From assembly GCA_964568355.1 (NCBI GenBank), contig CAZMRK010000516.1, positions 1 through 15,444 on the forward strand: a DNA stretch of 15,444 nt, in the 5' to 3' direction. The notes beneath the pieces were generated by a model. It was not told where the DNA came from. It saw nothing but the letters and a program-made list of their open reading frames with translations, and made no database searches. This stretch comes from JAJPJX01 sp964568355. Its GTDB lineage: Bacteria > Acidobacteriota > Terriglobia > Bryobacterales > Bryobacteraceae. The position numbers and the translations under genes were made by a program. Shown here one piece after another: positions 7,323 through 14,462 of the stretch; the stretch's first letter is position 1; the number at the start of each line of letters is the position of its first letter.

Positions 7323-8765
7323 TTACGTCCACCGGCCTGACAATGCCGTCGCCGGTTCCGCAATCGATTGGAACCGCACCAGCCGCACTGTGTCCTGGTT
7401 CTTCAACGACGCCAGCGGCATGAAGCCCTGCTCCATGATCCACTCGGCGTCCTTCTCCGACATCCAGACTTCCGCGCAGGGCTTTAGCTGCTGCTCGCCG
7501 TCGACTTCGTACACATGCAGGGGAAGACCGTGGATCTCCTGCTGCGTCCCCGGCCGCAGGTCCCATCCCTCCTGGACAAACGACTGCCCCAAGAGATAGG
7601 CGCAGGCGAACGCCGGATTTCCCCACAGATAGTGCCCGTGCTCCGGCTTCCCCGGCATCTCCTCGAAAGCGAAATTCTCAATCGTATCGGTTTTTTCGCC
7701 GTAAGGCAGGCGCAGTAGAAAGCGCGGCAGGGCCAGGCCCACCCAGGAAGCTCCGGGCCAGTGACGCAGCGTATGCCAAAGCTGCGCGGCCTCCTCGGTG
7801 TCCGGATCGCCCGCTGGATCGGCCTCCGCCAGAAACGGCGCTCCCGCCCCGCGCGCGACCTTGGCCAGGTTCGCCAGCAGCGCCAGATCGGCCGTCGTCC
7901 GGGCGAACGAATAATTGCCGGCGACCACCGCCCAGGGCTCCGCGCCCGGAATCGAGGATTCTTCCACCAGCAGCCGGTGCAGCCCGCTGACGTCGCCGGC
8001 CAGCTCCGCCTTGGTCACGTCCAGAAGATAGATCTTCAGCTCCGGCCCGGTTTCCAGACCGCGCGCCAGCAGCGACACCGCCCGCCAGGCCGCTTCCAGC
8101 GCCTGAAAATCGGGATCGTGCAGGACCGCGCGCATCAGCCGGGAGGCCTTGGCGTCCACCTCGGCCATCAGTTCCGGGAGCTGCGGATCCTCGCGTGCCA
8201 CCGTATGCGGAGCTACCGCCCGGTCGATGAACGCGCGCAACTCGTCTGGACGGCGCGCCGTTGCCGCGGGCGTGCCTTCGCTCGCATCTAAAATATCGTC
8301 CAGCAGGTTCGCGCCCGAGGAAAGCGAACTCGCAGCCGCGGCGGTGCTCGCCGGCGGCCGCACTTCCCGCTTGGCCCGCCCCAGCGCCGCGGCCGTCTCC
8401 ACAAACGTCGCCGGATCGGCCAGCCGCGCCCGCGTCTCTTCGATCTGGTCGAAAATCGCGCTCTGGCGATAGATCCGGTCGGGATGAAAATCCTCCATCT
8501 CGCGAAAGCGCAGCAGAATCCCGGAGCCTTGCCGGCCCAACTCCAGCGAGGCGCCCATTCCGGCCAGTACCTGGTCCAGATTGTCCCGATCCACTCGCAC
8601 CGGTTTCAACCTCGCCGGCATCGGCGCCCGGCGGTTGGCACGCCCGCTGAAATCTCCCATCAGCAGGATGCGGAAAGGGGTATCGGATTCCGGTCTCTCG
8701 GGCGGCGAGAAGCTGGTTCCGGCATCGACGTCCAGATGGACCGAAGAACGCGAAAACTGAGACAT
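7323..8765 (-). CDS. T6SS contractile sheath protein: TssB-like domain fused to the first TssC domain
   Basis: 480 residues. Residues 28-125 match TssB/VipA: PFRILLMGDFSG (30-41), VRVDRDNLDQVLA (57-69) and LRFREMEDFHPDRIY (85-99). After an Ala/Ser linker (about 130-175), residues 178-470 match TssC/VipB: RAVLHDPDFQALEAAWRAV (212-230), GNYSFARTTADLALL (283-297), LALPRFLLRLPYGEKTD (344-360), YLWGNPAFACAYLLGQSF (379-396) and GLPLHVYEVDGE (413-424). The protein ends at about RLVRFQSIA plus ten residues. The usual TssC C-terminal domain, which normally begins with a GTQLPYLFIVNRLAHY-like stretch, is missing. Normal TssB and TssC form the sheath that drives the Hcp tube. This protein may be a specialised sheath, cap or baseplate-proximal component. 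AGGAG lies 7 nt before ATG, and the gene starts 24 bp after tssM, in the same operon. Confidence 0.88.
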   Translation of the reverse strand: MSQFSRSSVHLDVDAGTSFSPPERPESDTPFRILLMGDFSGRANRRAPMPARLKPVRVDRDNLDQVLAGMGASLELGRQGSGILLRFREMEDFHPDRIYRQSAIFDQIEETRARLADPATFVETAAALGRAKREVRPPASTAAAASSLSSGANLLDDILDASEGTPAATARRPDELRAFIDRAVAPHTVAREDPQLPELMAEVDAKASRLMRAVLHDPDFQALEAAWRAVSLLARGLETGPELKIYLLDVTKAELAGDVSGLHRLLVEESSIPGAEPWAVVAGNYSFARTTADLALLANLAKVARGAGAPFLAEADPAGDPDTEEAAQLWHTLRHWPGASWVGLALPRFLLRLPYGEKTDTIENFAFEEMPGKPEHGHYLWGNPAFACAYLLGQSFVQEGWDLRPGTQQEIHGLPLHVYEVDGEQQLKPCAEVWMSEKDAEWIMEQGFMPLASLKNQDTVRLVRFQSIAEPATALSGRWT

Positions 8766-8789
8766 CGTTCTGCTCCTGACTCTGAACCG

Positions 8790-11700
8790 TTATTGTTTCG
8801 CCACATCCGCCACGCAGGCCAGACGCGACCAAAAGCCCTTCTGAAATACCGCCGGCGATCCCGCCATGCCCAGCTCGAACCGCACCGTCAGCGGTTTATT
8901 GCTCGGCAGCATCACCGGTTCCTTGCCGATCCGGATGGTCCAGTCCAGCAGTTCCCCGCCCGGCGCCGGCTCGCGATGATCGGCCTTGCCGATGAAGCGG
9001 AATACCGACCACAGGCCCTCGCTGTTCGACCACGCCAGGTCCGGCCCGGATCCGAACTTCACCGTCGCCCGGGTTCCGTGCGGACCCGCTCCTTGCCAGT
9101 GGAACGGCTTGGCCTCCGCCGAACCGCCGGCATAGGTCAGCGCCTGCCCGTCGATCTGCAGCCCCAAGCTCTGTATTCCTTCGGTGAGCACCGGCCTCAG
9201 CGTGTAGTTCAGGTGCGGATCCTGCGAGCCGCCCGAGTACAGCGCCTCGGAAAACGCCGCCGCCTGGTTGAAGAAATTGGCAAACGCCGGGGTCAGCGAA
9301 ACGCCGCCCGCCGTCGCCGGCACATACTGGCCGCCCTGCTTGGGCAGCAGCTTTTTCAGGTTGGCCTCGTAGAACGCCCACAGCGCGCCGTCCGGCTGGC
9401 GGAAGATGGCGTTCACATCGGCGACGGTGGCCTCCGCGGTGGCATTCGGATTGAACGGATACTTGGCAAACACGCTCCGGAACTGGCCGCACAGGCCCTT
9501 GCCCTTGGCGTTCAGCTCCGCCGGCCCCAGCGTGCGCAGTAGCGATTCCGCGTTGGTGATCGGGTCCTCCAGCAGCTTCTGCGTCAGCGCCTCCACGTGC
9601 CCCTGCGGATCCAGGCGGAACGTCTGCGCCAGTTGCCGTGTCGTCACCCGCGCCGCTGTGGCGTCGGCCAGCGTATTGTTGGCCGCCGCATCGTTCACTT
9701 CCGGCTGGCTGGAGATCCCTTCAATCGAAGTCTGCAGCTTGACCAGGGCATTCATGTAGGTCTGGTTCGGCACCGCGATGTAGCGGTCCACGCTGGCCGG
9801 AGGTACCACCGCATGCACCGGCTGGAACGCATTGACCACCTCCGGATCGTCCACCGCCGTATTCTGCGAAGCCAGCCAGAACAACGCCAGCAGCGGAGAC
9901 TGGTTGCCCGAAAGCAGGTTCAGCTTCTGCGACGCATCCTTCAGATTGGCGTATTTCACCACGCTGGCTGCTTTCAGATAGGCCCGCCACTGCCCGATGA
10001 AATCGGATTGATAGCGGTCCTGAAGCTGCTGCGCCAGTTTTGATCGGTCGATATTGGCCGCGCCCTGGTCGCCCAGCACCCACTGCTCGCCGCTGAAATA
10101 CCGCTCCGGATTCTTGATCGCGTTCTTCATGAACTCGTATCCCGGCTTGGTGAACGGTCCCGCGACATCTTTCGCGTCGAGCACCACCTCCGCCGAACCC
10201 GGAAACTTGCGATTGAAATTGATCGGCTGGCTGGTCTTGGCCGCATCGGTCAGCATGGCCTGGTAGACCCGCTCGAAACCGGCGAACTGGGAAAGATAAC
10301 GGCGCGCCTTCTCGATCGCCGCCCCATCGTTGTCTTTCGTGTACGGGTTGGCGATCAGCAACTCATCGGCATAGAAATCGAACTGCTTTTGCGCCAGTTG
10401 CTGCCGTTCCGGATCGATGGTCTTATTGGCGCTCCAGGTGCCCATCAGCGCCGGAGTCAGAAAAGCCCGGCTGCTCTTGTCCGGATTCGAAGTCGTAATC
10501 AGGTAGGCCTTCAGCGTGTCGTAGGTCTGGCCATAGGAAGGACCCGGTGTCGCCGGAAGCGCTTGCAGAAAGGCCAGCAGGTCCGCCTGCGTCTGGCCGA
10601 ACAGAAGCTGGCGGAAGCGCTTGAAATAGGCCCGGCGCACGTCCGGATAGAGATCGTCGCCGACATAGAGTCCCCACCGGTAGCTCAGGGGAGCGCCTTC
10701 GCGATGATACGTCGAAAGCGTGGCCAGCGACTGCCGTAGCGTCTCGAGCCTTCGCAGCGAATCGGCCGAGGCGACCGTTTCCGCCGCCGGCACTACCGCC
10801 GATCCGCGCACCGCATCGTTGATCCGGTTCTCCAGCGACCGGTTGCGGAAGAACGAGACCGTAAAGCCAAGAGCAAAGATCAGACACAGTACCGCCGCCG
10901 ATCCCAGCAGGATGCGCCGCAGCGTATCCGCCTTGGCGCTCGAACCGCTGGCGCCCATCGCCACGCGGTCGCCCAGCAGGACGTCGTTGAACAGGTGGCT
11001 CAGGAAGAGCCACTGCGGCACTTTGCGCGTACCCACGATGCGCGGAGCCGCTGCCGCGGCAGCCTGCTGCTGGAATCCCGCGCGGAACATGCCGGTAGCC
11101 TCGCTGGCCCCGGGAGCGCTCTGCACCTGCGCCGCCCTGGGTTCCGGCGATGGCGCCGTCTCGTGGATCACCACCGGCCGCACGCCGGAAAAATAAAAAC
11201 CGCGAAGGAATGGCCCAACCGTTAACTGGCTCGGCCGGCACAGGTCCACCAGGAACTGCACCAGCGGTGCCCGCAGCTTGCGAAATTCTCTCGGAAATTC
11301 ATACGTGCCCGGCAGCTTCGTGGCATCGTTTTCACGCGAGAGAAATTCCGGCCGGGCATCGCACAGCGACCGGAAAAGCTGATCGAAAACGCCGTTCACC
11401 CGCCCGGCCTGTTGTTCCGCATAGACCCCGGAGGCCGAGACCGGCGCCACCGGCAGTGTCGCGCCCAGCACCTGCGTGGCCTCCTCGTTGCTGAGATTGC
11501 GCACGTAGTCGGCGAAGAACGGAATGCGGTCCGTCTTGGTGAACAACACGTAGACCGGAAGCTGGATTCCGAACTGCTGCGAGATCTCGCCCAGGCGGGT
11601 GCGCAGATTGCGGGCCGCCGTGGCCACGCCCTCGCCGCCCCCGGCGATGCGCTCCGCCTCCACACAGACCAGCGCCGCGCGCGGAGCCTGTCCGGCCCCA

Positions 11701-12263
11701 CCCACCACCGCTCCCAGCTTGCGCGGCGCCAGGCGCTTCACCAGGTGCGACCAGGCCGTCTGGTCCGCCAGCAGGCCGCCCCCGGCCTCCACGAACAGCG
11801 TGCGGCGCGAAAACCACAGATTCGCCGACCGCGTAGGCGCTACATTGCCTTCCTGGTAGACCTGCCCGGCCAGCAGTTCCGGCTCCAGCCCGGAGTGCAG
11901 CAGCGTGCTGGTTTTCGTAGACGAGGGGTCGCCCAGCAGCAGGATCGCCGGTAGGTTCCCGATCCTCGCTCCCTTCTGCACCTGCGCCGCGGCCAGCTTC
12001 TTTTCGGCCTCGCGCACCAGGATGTCGATCTCTTCGCCACCCGCCGGAGCCGCCTCCATGGCGGCGTCATCGGCTTGTTGCCGCTTCTTCTGAATCCAGA
12101 AAAACCACATGATCGCCGCCGCCGCGAGCATTCCCAGCAGCAGCAGCGCGCCGCGCAAAATCCACAGGTTCACGCCCTTGATGCCCAGAATGCCGGTGGT
12201 CGCCCAGGCCAGCAGGGCGTAGGTGACAAACCCGACCACGGTACTGATGGTTATCTTGCGCAT
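8790..12263 (-). CDS. tssM: T6SS membrane-complex protein TssM (IcmF family)
   Basis: 1157 residues, normal for TssM/IcmF. Two membrane segments (about 4-26 and 32-56) precede a cytoplasmic NTPase-like domain with a degenerate Walker A, GDPSSTKTS (111-119), and FTKTDRIPFF (K243, D245) in the guanine-recognition position. A third membrane segment at about 447-467 (LLGSAAVLCLIFALGFTVSFF) leads into a large periplasmic part with IcmF-type sequence, ending in a beta-rich C-terminal region (about 1020-1157, with FHWQGAGPHGTRATVKF and WSVFRFIGKADH). TssM spans the inner membrane and links TssL to the outer-membrane lipoprotein TssJ, which is not encoded here. The ATG at 12263 has AGGAGG (12268-12273) 4 nt upstream, overlapping the tssL stop codon, so translation is probably coupled. 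The replacement of the second Walker A glycine by threonine is discussed in the findings. Confidence 0.95.
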   Translation of the reverse strand: MRKITISTVVGFVTYALLAWATTGILGIKGVNLWILRGALLLLGMLAAAAIMWFFWIQKKRQQADDAAMEAAPAGGEEIDILVREAEKKLAAAQVQKGARIGNLPAILLLGDPSSTKTSTLLHSGLEPELLAGQVYQEGNVAPTRSANLWFSRRTLFVEAGGGLLADQTAWSHLVKRLAPRKLGAVVGGAGQAPRAALVCVEAERIAGGGEGVATAARNLRTRLGEISQQFGIQLPVYVLFTKTDRIPFFADYVRNLSNEEATQVLGATLPVAPVSASGVYAEQQAGRVNGVFDQLFRSLCDARPEFLSRENDATKLPGTYEFPREFRKLRAPLVQFLVDLCRPSQLTVGPFLRGFYFSGVRPVVIHETAPSPEPRAAQVQSAPGASEATGMFRAGFQQQAAAAAAPRIVGTRKVPQWLFLSHLFNDVLLGDRVAMGASGSSAKADTLRRILLGSAAVLCLIFALGFTVSFFRNRSLENRINDAVRGSAVVPAAETVASADSLRRLETLRQSLATLSTYHREGAPLSYRWGLYVGDDLYPDVRRAYFKRFRQLLFGQTQADLLAFLQALPATPGPSYGQTYDTLKAYLITTSNPDKSSRAFLTPALMGTWSANKTIDPERQQLAQKQFDFYADELLIANPYTKDNDGAAIEKARRYLSQFAGFERVYQAMLTDAAKTSQPINFNRKFPGSAEVVLDAKDVAGPFTKPGYEFMKNAIKNPERYFSGEQWVLGDQGAANIDRSKLAQQLQDRYQSDFIGQWRAYLKAASVVKYANLKDASQKLNLLSGNQSPLLALFWLASQNTAVDDPEVVNAFQPVHAVVPPASVDRYIAVPNQTYMNALVKLQTSIEGISSQPEVNDAAANNTLADATAARVTTRQLAQTFRLDPQGHVEALTQKLLEDPITNAESLLRTLGPAELNAKGKGLCGQFRSVFAKYPFNPNATAEATVADVNAIFRQPDGALWAFYEANLKKLLPKQGGQYVPATAGGVSLTPAFANFFNQAAAFSEALYSGGSQDPHLNYTLRPVLTEGIQSLGLQIDGQALTYAGGSAEAKPFHWQGAGPHGTRATVKFGSGPDLAWSNSEGLWSVFRFIGKADHREPAPGGELLDWTIRIGKEPVMLPSNKPLTVRFELGMAGSPAVFQKGFWSRLACVADVAKQ

Positions 12264-12267
12264 AGTC

Positions 12268-12273
12268 CCTCCT
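12268..12273 (-). promoter_or_regulatory. Strong ribosome-binding site of tssM overlapping the tssL stop codon
   Basis: On the minus strand the junction reads TAGGAGG-GACT-ATG. The AGGAGG shares two bases with the tssL TAG stop (12272-12274) and stands 4 nt from the tssM ATG, which fixes that start and implies that tssL and tssM lie on one mRNA. Confidence 0.8.
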
Positions 12274-12982
12274 ACGACGCCATGGCCTGCAGGCCGGAGG
12301 CGCCGGAACCGAGCACCAGCTTATAAATCACAAACAGAACCACCATGAGCGAGAAGCACGCAATGGCGCCGATCAGAAAACGCCGCGCCCAGGGATCCTT
12401 GGCCACTTCCACTTTTTCGGGGGGCGGCAGCCACGCCGGCGAGAGCCCCGCGAAAGCGCCCCGGATCCGCCGGATCTTGTCCGCCGTCGCCGCGCTGATG
12501 GCCTGTAATTCGCCCTTATCGCCCAAGCTATAGCGCCCGCGATACCCCAACAGCAGACAGAGATAGTGGACTTCGAGCACATCCGCCAGGTCTTCGGAGT
12601 CGTTGCGGCCCAAAAGCTCCTGCAGGTTCTGAAAAAACACCTCGCCCGCCATGTGCGTGCCGAACAATTCCTCCTGCAGTGGCTTGCGTGGCCAGTTGGC
12701 GAACAGCGGATGCTGCAGGTTGAGGATGGTCTCGTCCAGAAAGCCGATGACCGCCAGCGTGGCCATGCGAATATCATCGGTGGAATAGGCGGCCCGATTG
12801 CGGGCTTCCTGGGCGGCGGTCTTCACGGCTTCGCGGATGTGATGGCGGAACGATTCCGAATCCGACACCGCCTGGCGGTTGGAGCGCAGCCGGACAATGG
12901 CCGTGAGCAATTCCTGGAAGATCAGGGCCAGGTTTTCGGTGCGGCGCGATGTGCCGCTCTCGAAAGCAGTAGCTTGTGTCAT
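12272..12982 (-). CDS. tssL: T6SS inner-membrane protein TssL (DotU/IcmH family)
   Basis: 236 residues from ATG at 12982. An upstream in-frame TTG at 12988 would add two residues, but the ATG is preferred; neither has a clear Shine-Dalgarno sequence. The cytoplasmic domain carries DotU features: LALIFQELLTAIVRLR near the N-terminus, LAVIGFLDETILN, LFGTHMAGEVFFQNL and VLEVHYLCLLLGYRGRYSL. One C-terminal hydrophobic helix (about 201-222, FLIGAIACFSLMVVLFVIYK) anchors it in the inner membrane. There is no C-terminal OmpA-like peptidoglycan-binding domain, so cell-wall anchoring must come from another protein. TssL binds TssM and docks the baseplate through TssK; the three genes are consecutive here. 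The start lies 14 bp after the tssK stop. Confidence 0.95.
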   Translation of the reverse strand: MTQATAFESGTSRRTENLALIFQELLTAIVRLRSNRQAVSDSESFRHHIREAVKTAAQEARNRAAYSTDDIRMATLAVIGFLDETILNLQHPLFANWPRKPLQEELFGTHMAGEVFFQNLQELLGRNDSEDLADVLEVHYLCLLLGYRGRYSLGDKGELQAISAATADKIRRIRGAFAGLSPAWLPPPEKVEVAKDPWARRFLIGAIACFSLMVVLFVIYKLVLGSGASGLQAMAS

Positions 12983-12996
12983 ATGCAACCGTGTTT

Positions 12997-14343
12997 CTAC
13001 GATTCCAGAACAACGAACAGTTCAATCTCCGGATCCGGCAGCTCTCCGGGGACATAGATTCCCACACGCCGCGTCTGCACGATGTGGTCCCAGAACGGCC
13101 CGCTTCTGGTAATGCCGAAATACTGCGTCTCCAGGCGTGCCGGGATCGCCGGTGGTGGTACCGGCAGATGGGTCAGCGTCAGCCCCGCAATGGCGCGCCG
13201 CACCAGTTCGCCCACGAACTTGGCCGAGCAGATCTTCACCAGTTGCGGCGCTTTGGTAATCAGGTCCGCCTCGCCGGCGCTGGTATGCAGCCCCAGCACC
13301 CAGCGGGCGCGGCCCAGACAGCGCGTATCTGTAATCTCCCCTTCATAAAAATAGTTACTGACTTTCTCCAGGGGGATCGTGACACAGTTGGTGGGGACGA
13401 TCGTTTCCAGGTGCGCGCGAATGTGGCGGTCGAGCGCGTCGAAACACTCCGACAGCCGCTCATGGTCGTAGAGCGGAAGCGTGCGGGGATGGGAGTCCAG
13501 CGCAAAGGTGCACAGCGCTCCGCCCAGCCGCGAAAGCTCCACGAACAGCTCCTCCGGATGGCTGCGCTTGGAAATCCACAGGTGGCGCAGCGGGGCAAGC
13601 GCGGAGTTCACCGCATGCAGCAGCCAGAAGTTGGCGATGTCGCGGGGAGAGAAATCGCCCAGCGGACGGGAATCGCCCGGCGACCGGCTCAACGTCGCGC
13701 TCTTTTCCTCCAGAATCTCGATCAGGCGCCGCAATAGCAGCATCAGCCGTTCGCTGGCGCTAATCTGCAGGGAGGGGGGAATGAACTCGTGGTCGAACAT
13801 CAGGTGCCCGGCGCCGTCCCGCATCACGCGGGCGATGGGCAGGGTGACCAAGTCCTCGGCGGGCTCGGTATCGAGCAGAAAGCGTATGTTCTTGCGCCCG
13901 AGCTGTACGGGCCGCTCGTCGCCGCCGGTGGTCTCGTCGCAGAAAGCCCGCGTGCCGGCCAGGTAGCGCACCTGCCTGGCGTTATCGGACAGCGCAAAAT
14001 TGACGCCGTTGGTCCGGTGCTGGGGTATGCCCAGCAGCACCGTCAGCCGGTCGCGCGTGGGCGGGAACAGTTCGGCAATCGGACGCGCTTCGGGCAACTC
14101 ATCCGATTCGGGCATCAGGAACGGCATTCCGTCGGAGAAGATTCCGCGCGCGTGCACCAGAGCCAGCGTCCCGTTGCGCAGAGCCTCGTCATCGAGTGCA
14201 TAGCCCAATAAGCCGTACGGCTGGTACCACAACGTGGACACAGCAAAATCGATGGAATCTTCGAAGTAACGGCTTTGGGCCTGGAAGTGATGCGGGCTCA
14301 GATACATGCCCTCCGACCAGACGACTCTGGAAAGAAATCTCAT
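12997..14343 (-). CDS. tssK: T6SS baseplate adaptor TssK (ImpJ/VasE family)
   Basis: 448 residues, the usual TssK length. The diagnostic N-terminus VVWSEGMYLSPHHFQAQ is present close to the start, followed by the YGLLGYALDDEALRNGTLAL stretch expected of the N-terminal shell domain. The rest runs to a C-terminal domain ending PGELPDPEIELFVVLES. TssK trimers connect the phage-like baseplate to the TssL-TssM complex and are cytoplasmic. ATG at 14343 was chosen; an in-frame TTG at 14352 would add three residues. GCGGG just upstream is only a weak ribosome-binding site. It is the first gene of the leftward tssK-tssL-tssM-sheath-fusion operon and is transcribed away from the motif-array gene on its right. 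Confidence 0.96.
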   Translation of the reverse strand: MRFLSRVVWSEGMYLSPHHFQAQSRYFEDSIDFAVSTLWYQPYGLLGYALDDEALRNGTLALVHARGIFSDGMPFLMPESDELPEARPIAELFPPTRDRLTVLLGIPQHRTNGVNFALSDNARQVRYLAGTRAFCDETTGGDERPVQLGRKNIRFLLDTEPAEDLVTLPIARVMRDGAGHLMFDHEFIPPSLQISASERLMLLLRRLIEILEEKSATLSRSPGDSRPLGDFSPRDIANFWLLHAVNSALAPLRHLWISKRSHPEELFVELSRLGGALCTFALDSHPRTLPLYDHERLSECFDALDRHIRAHLETIVPTNCVTIPLEKVSNYFYEGEITDTRCLGRARWVLGLHTSAGEADLITKAPQLVKICSAKFVGELVRRAIAGLTLTHLPVPPPAIPARLETQYFGITRSGPFWDHIVQTRRVGIYVPGELPDPEIELFVVLES

Positions 14344-14462
14344 AACCCGCAAAATTAGTCCGTTACTGTATCATAGGCACGATTTGGCGCTTCGGCACCG
14401 GTTGAATCTCTCGAACCGCGAGTGACATCATGGTGCTGGCATCTCGGGGAGCGAGAAGAAAT
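14344..14462. promoter_or_regulatory. Divergent promoter region between tssK and the motif-array gene
   Basis: These 119 bp separate two genes transcribed away from each other, so promoters for both should lie here. On the minus strand TATGAT (14370-14375) is a candidate -10 box 26 nt before the tssK start, but no good -35 is seen at 16-18 bp spacing. No sigma-54 GG-N10-GC element was found. CTCG/CGAG (loop of 5, about 14409-14421) is a small dyad of unclear meaning. Confidence 0.35.

Noticed and set aside
14344..14462. Sigma-54 promoter for the T6SS operon
   Set aside because: GG-rich stretches such as TTGGCGCTTCGGCACC are present, but none has the GG-N10-GC spacing.
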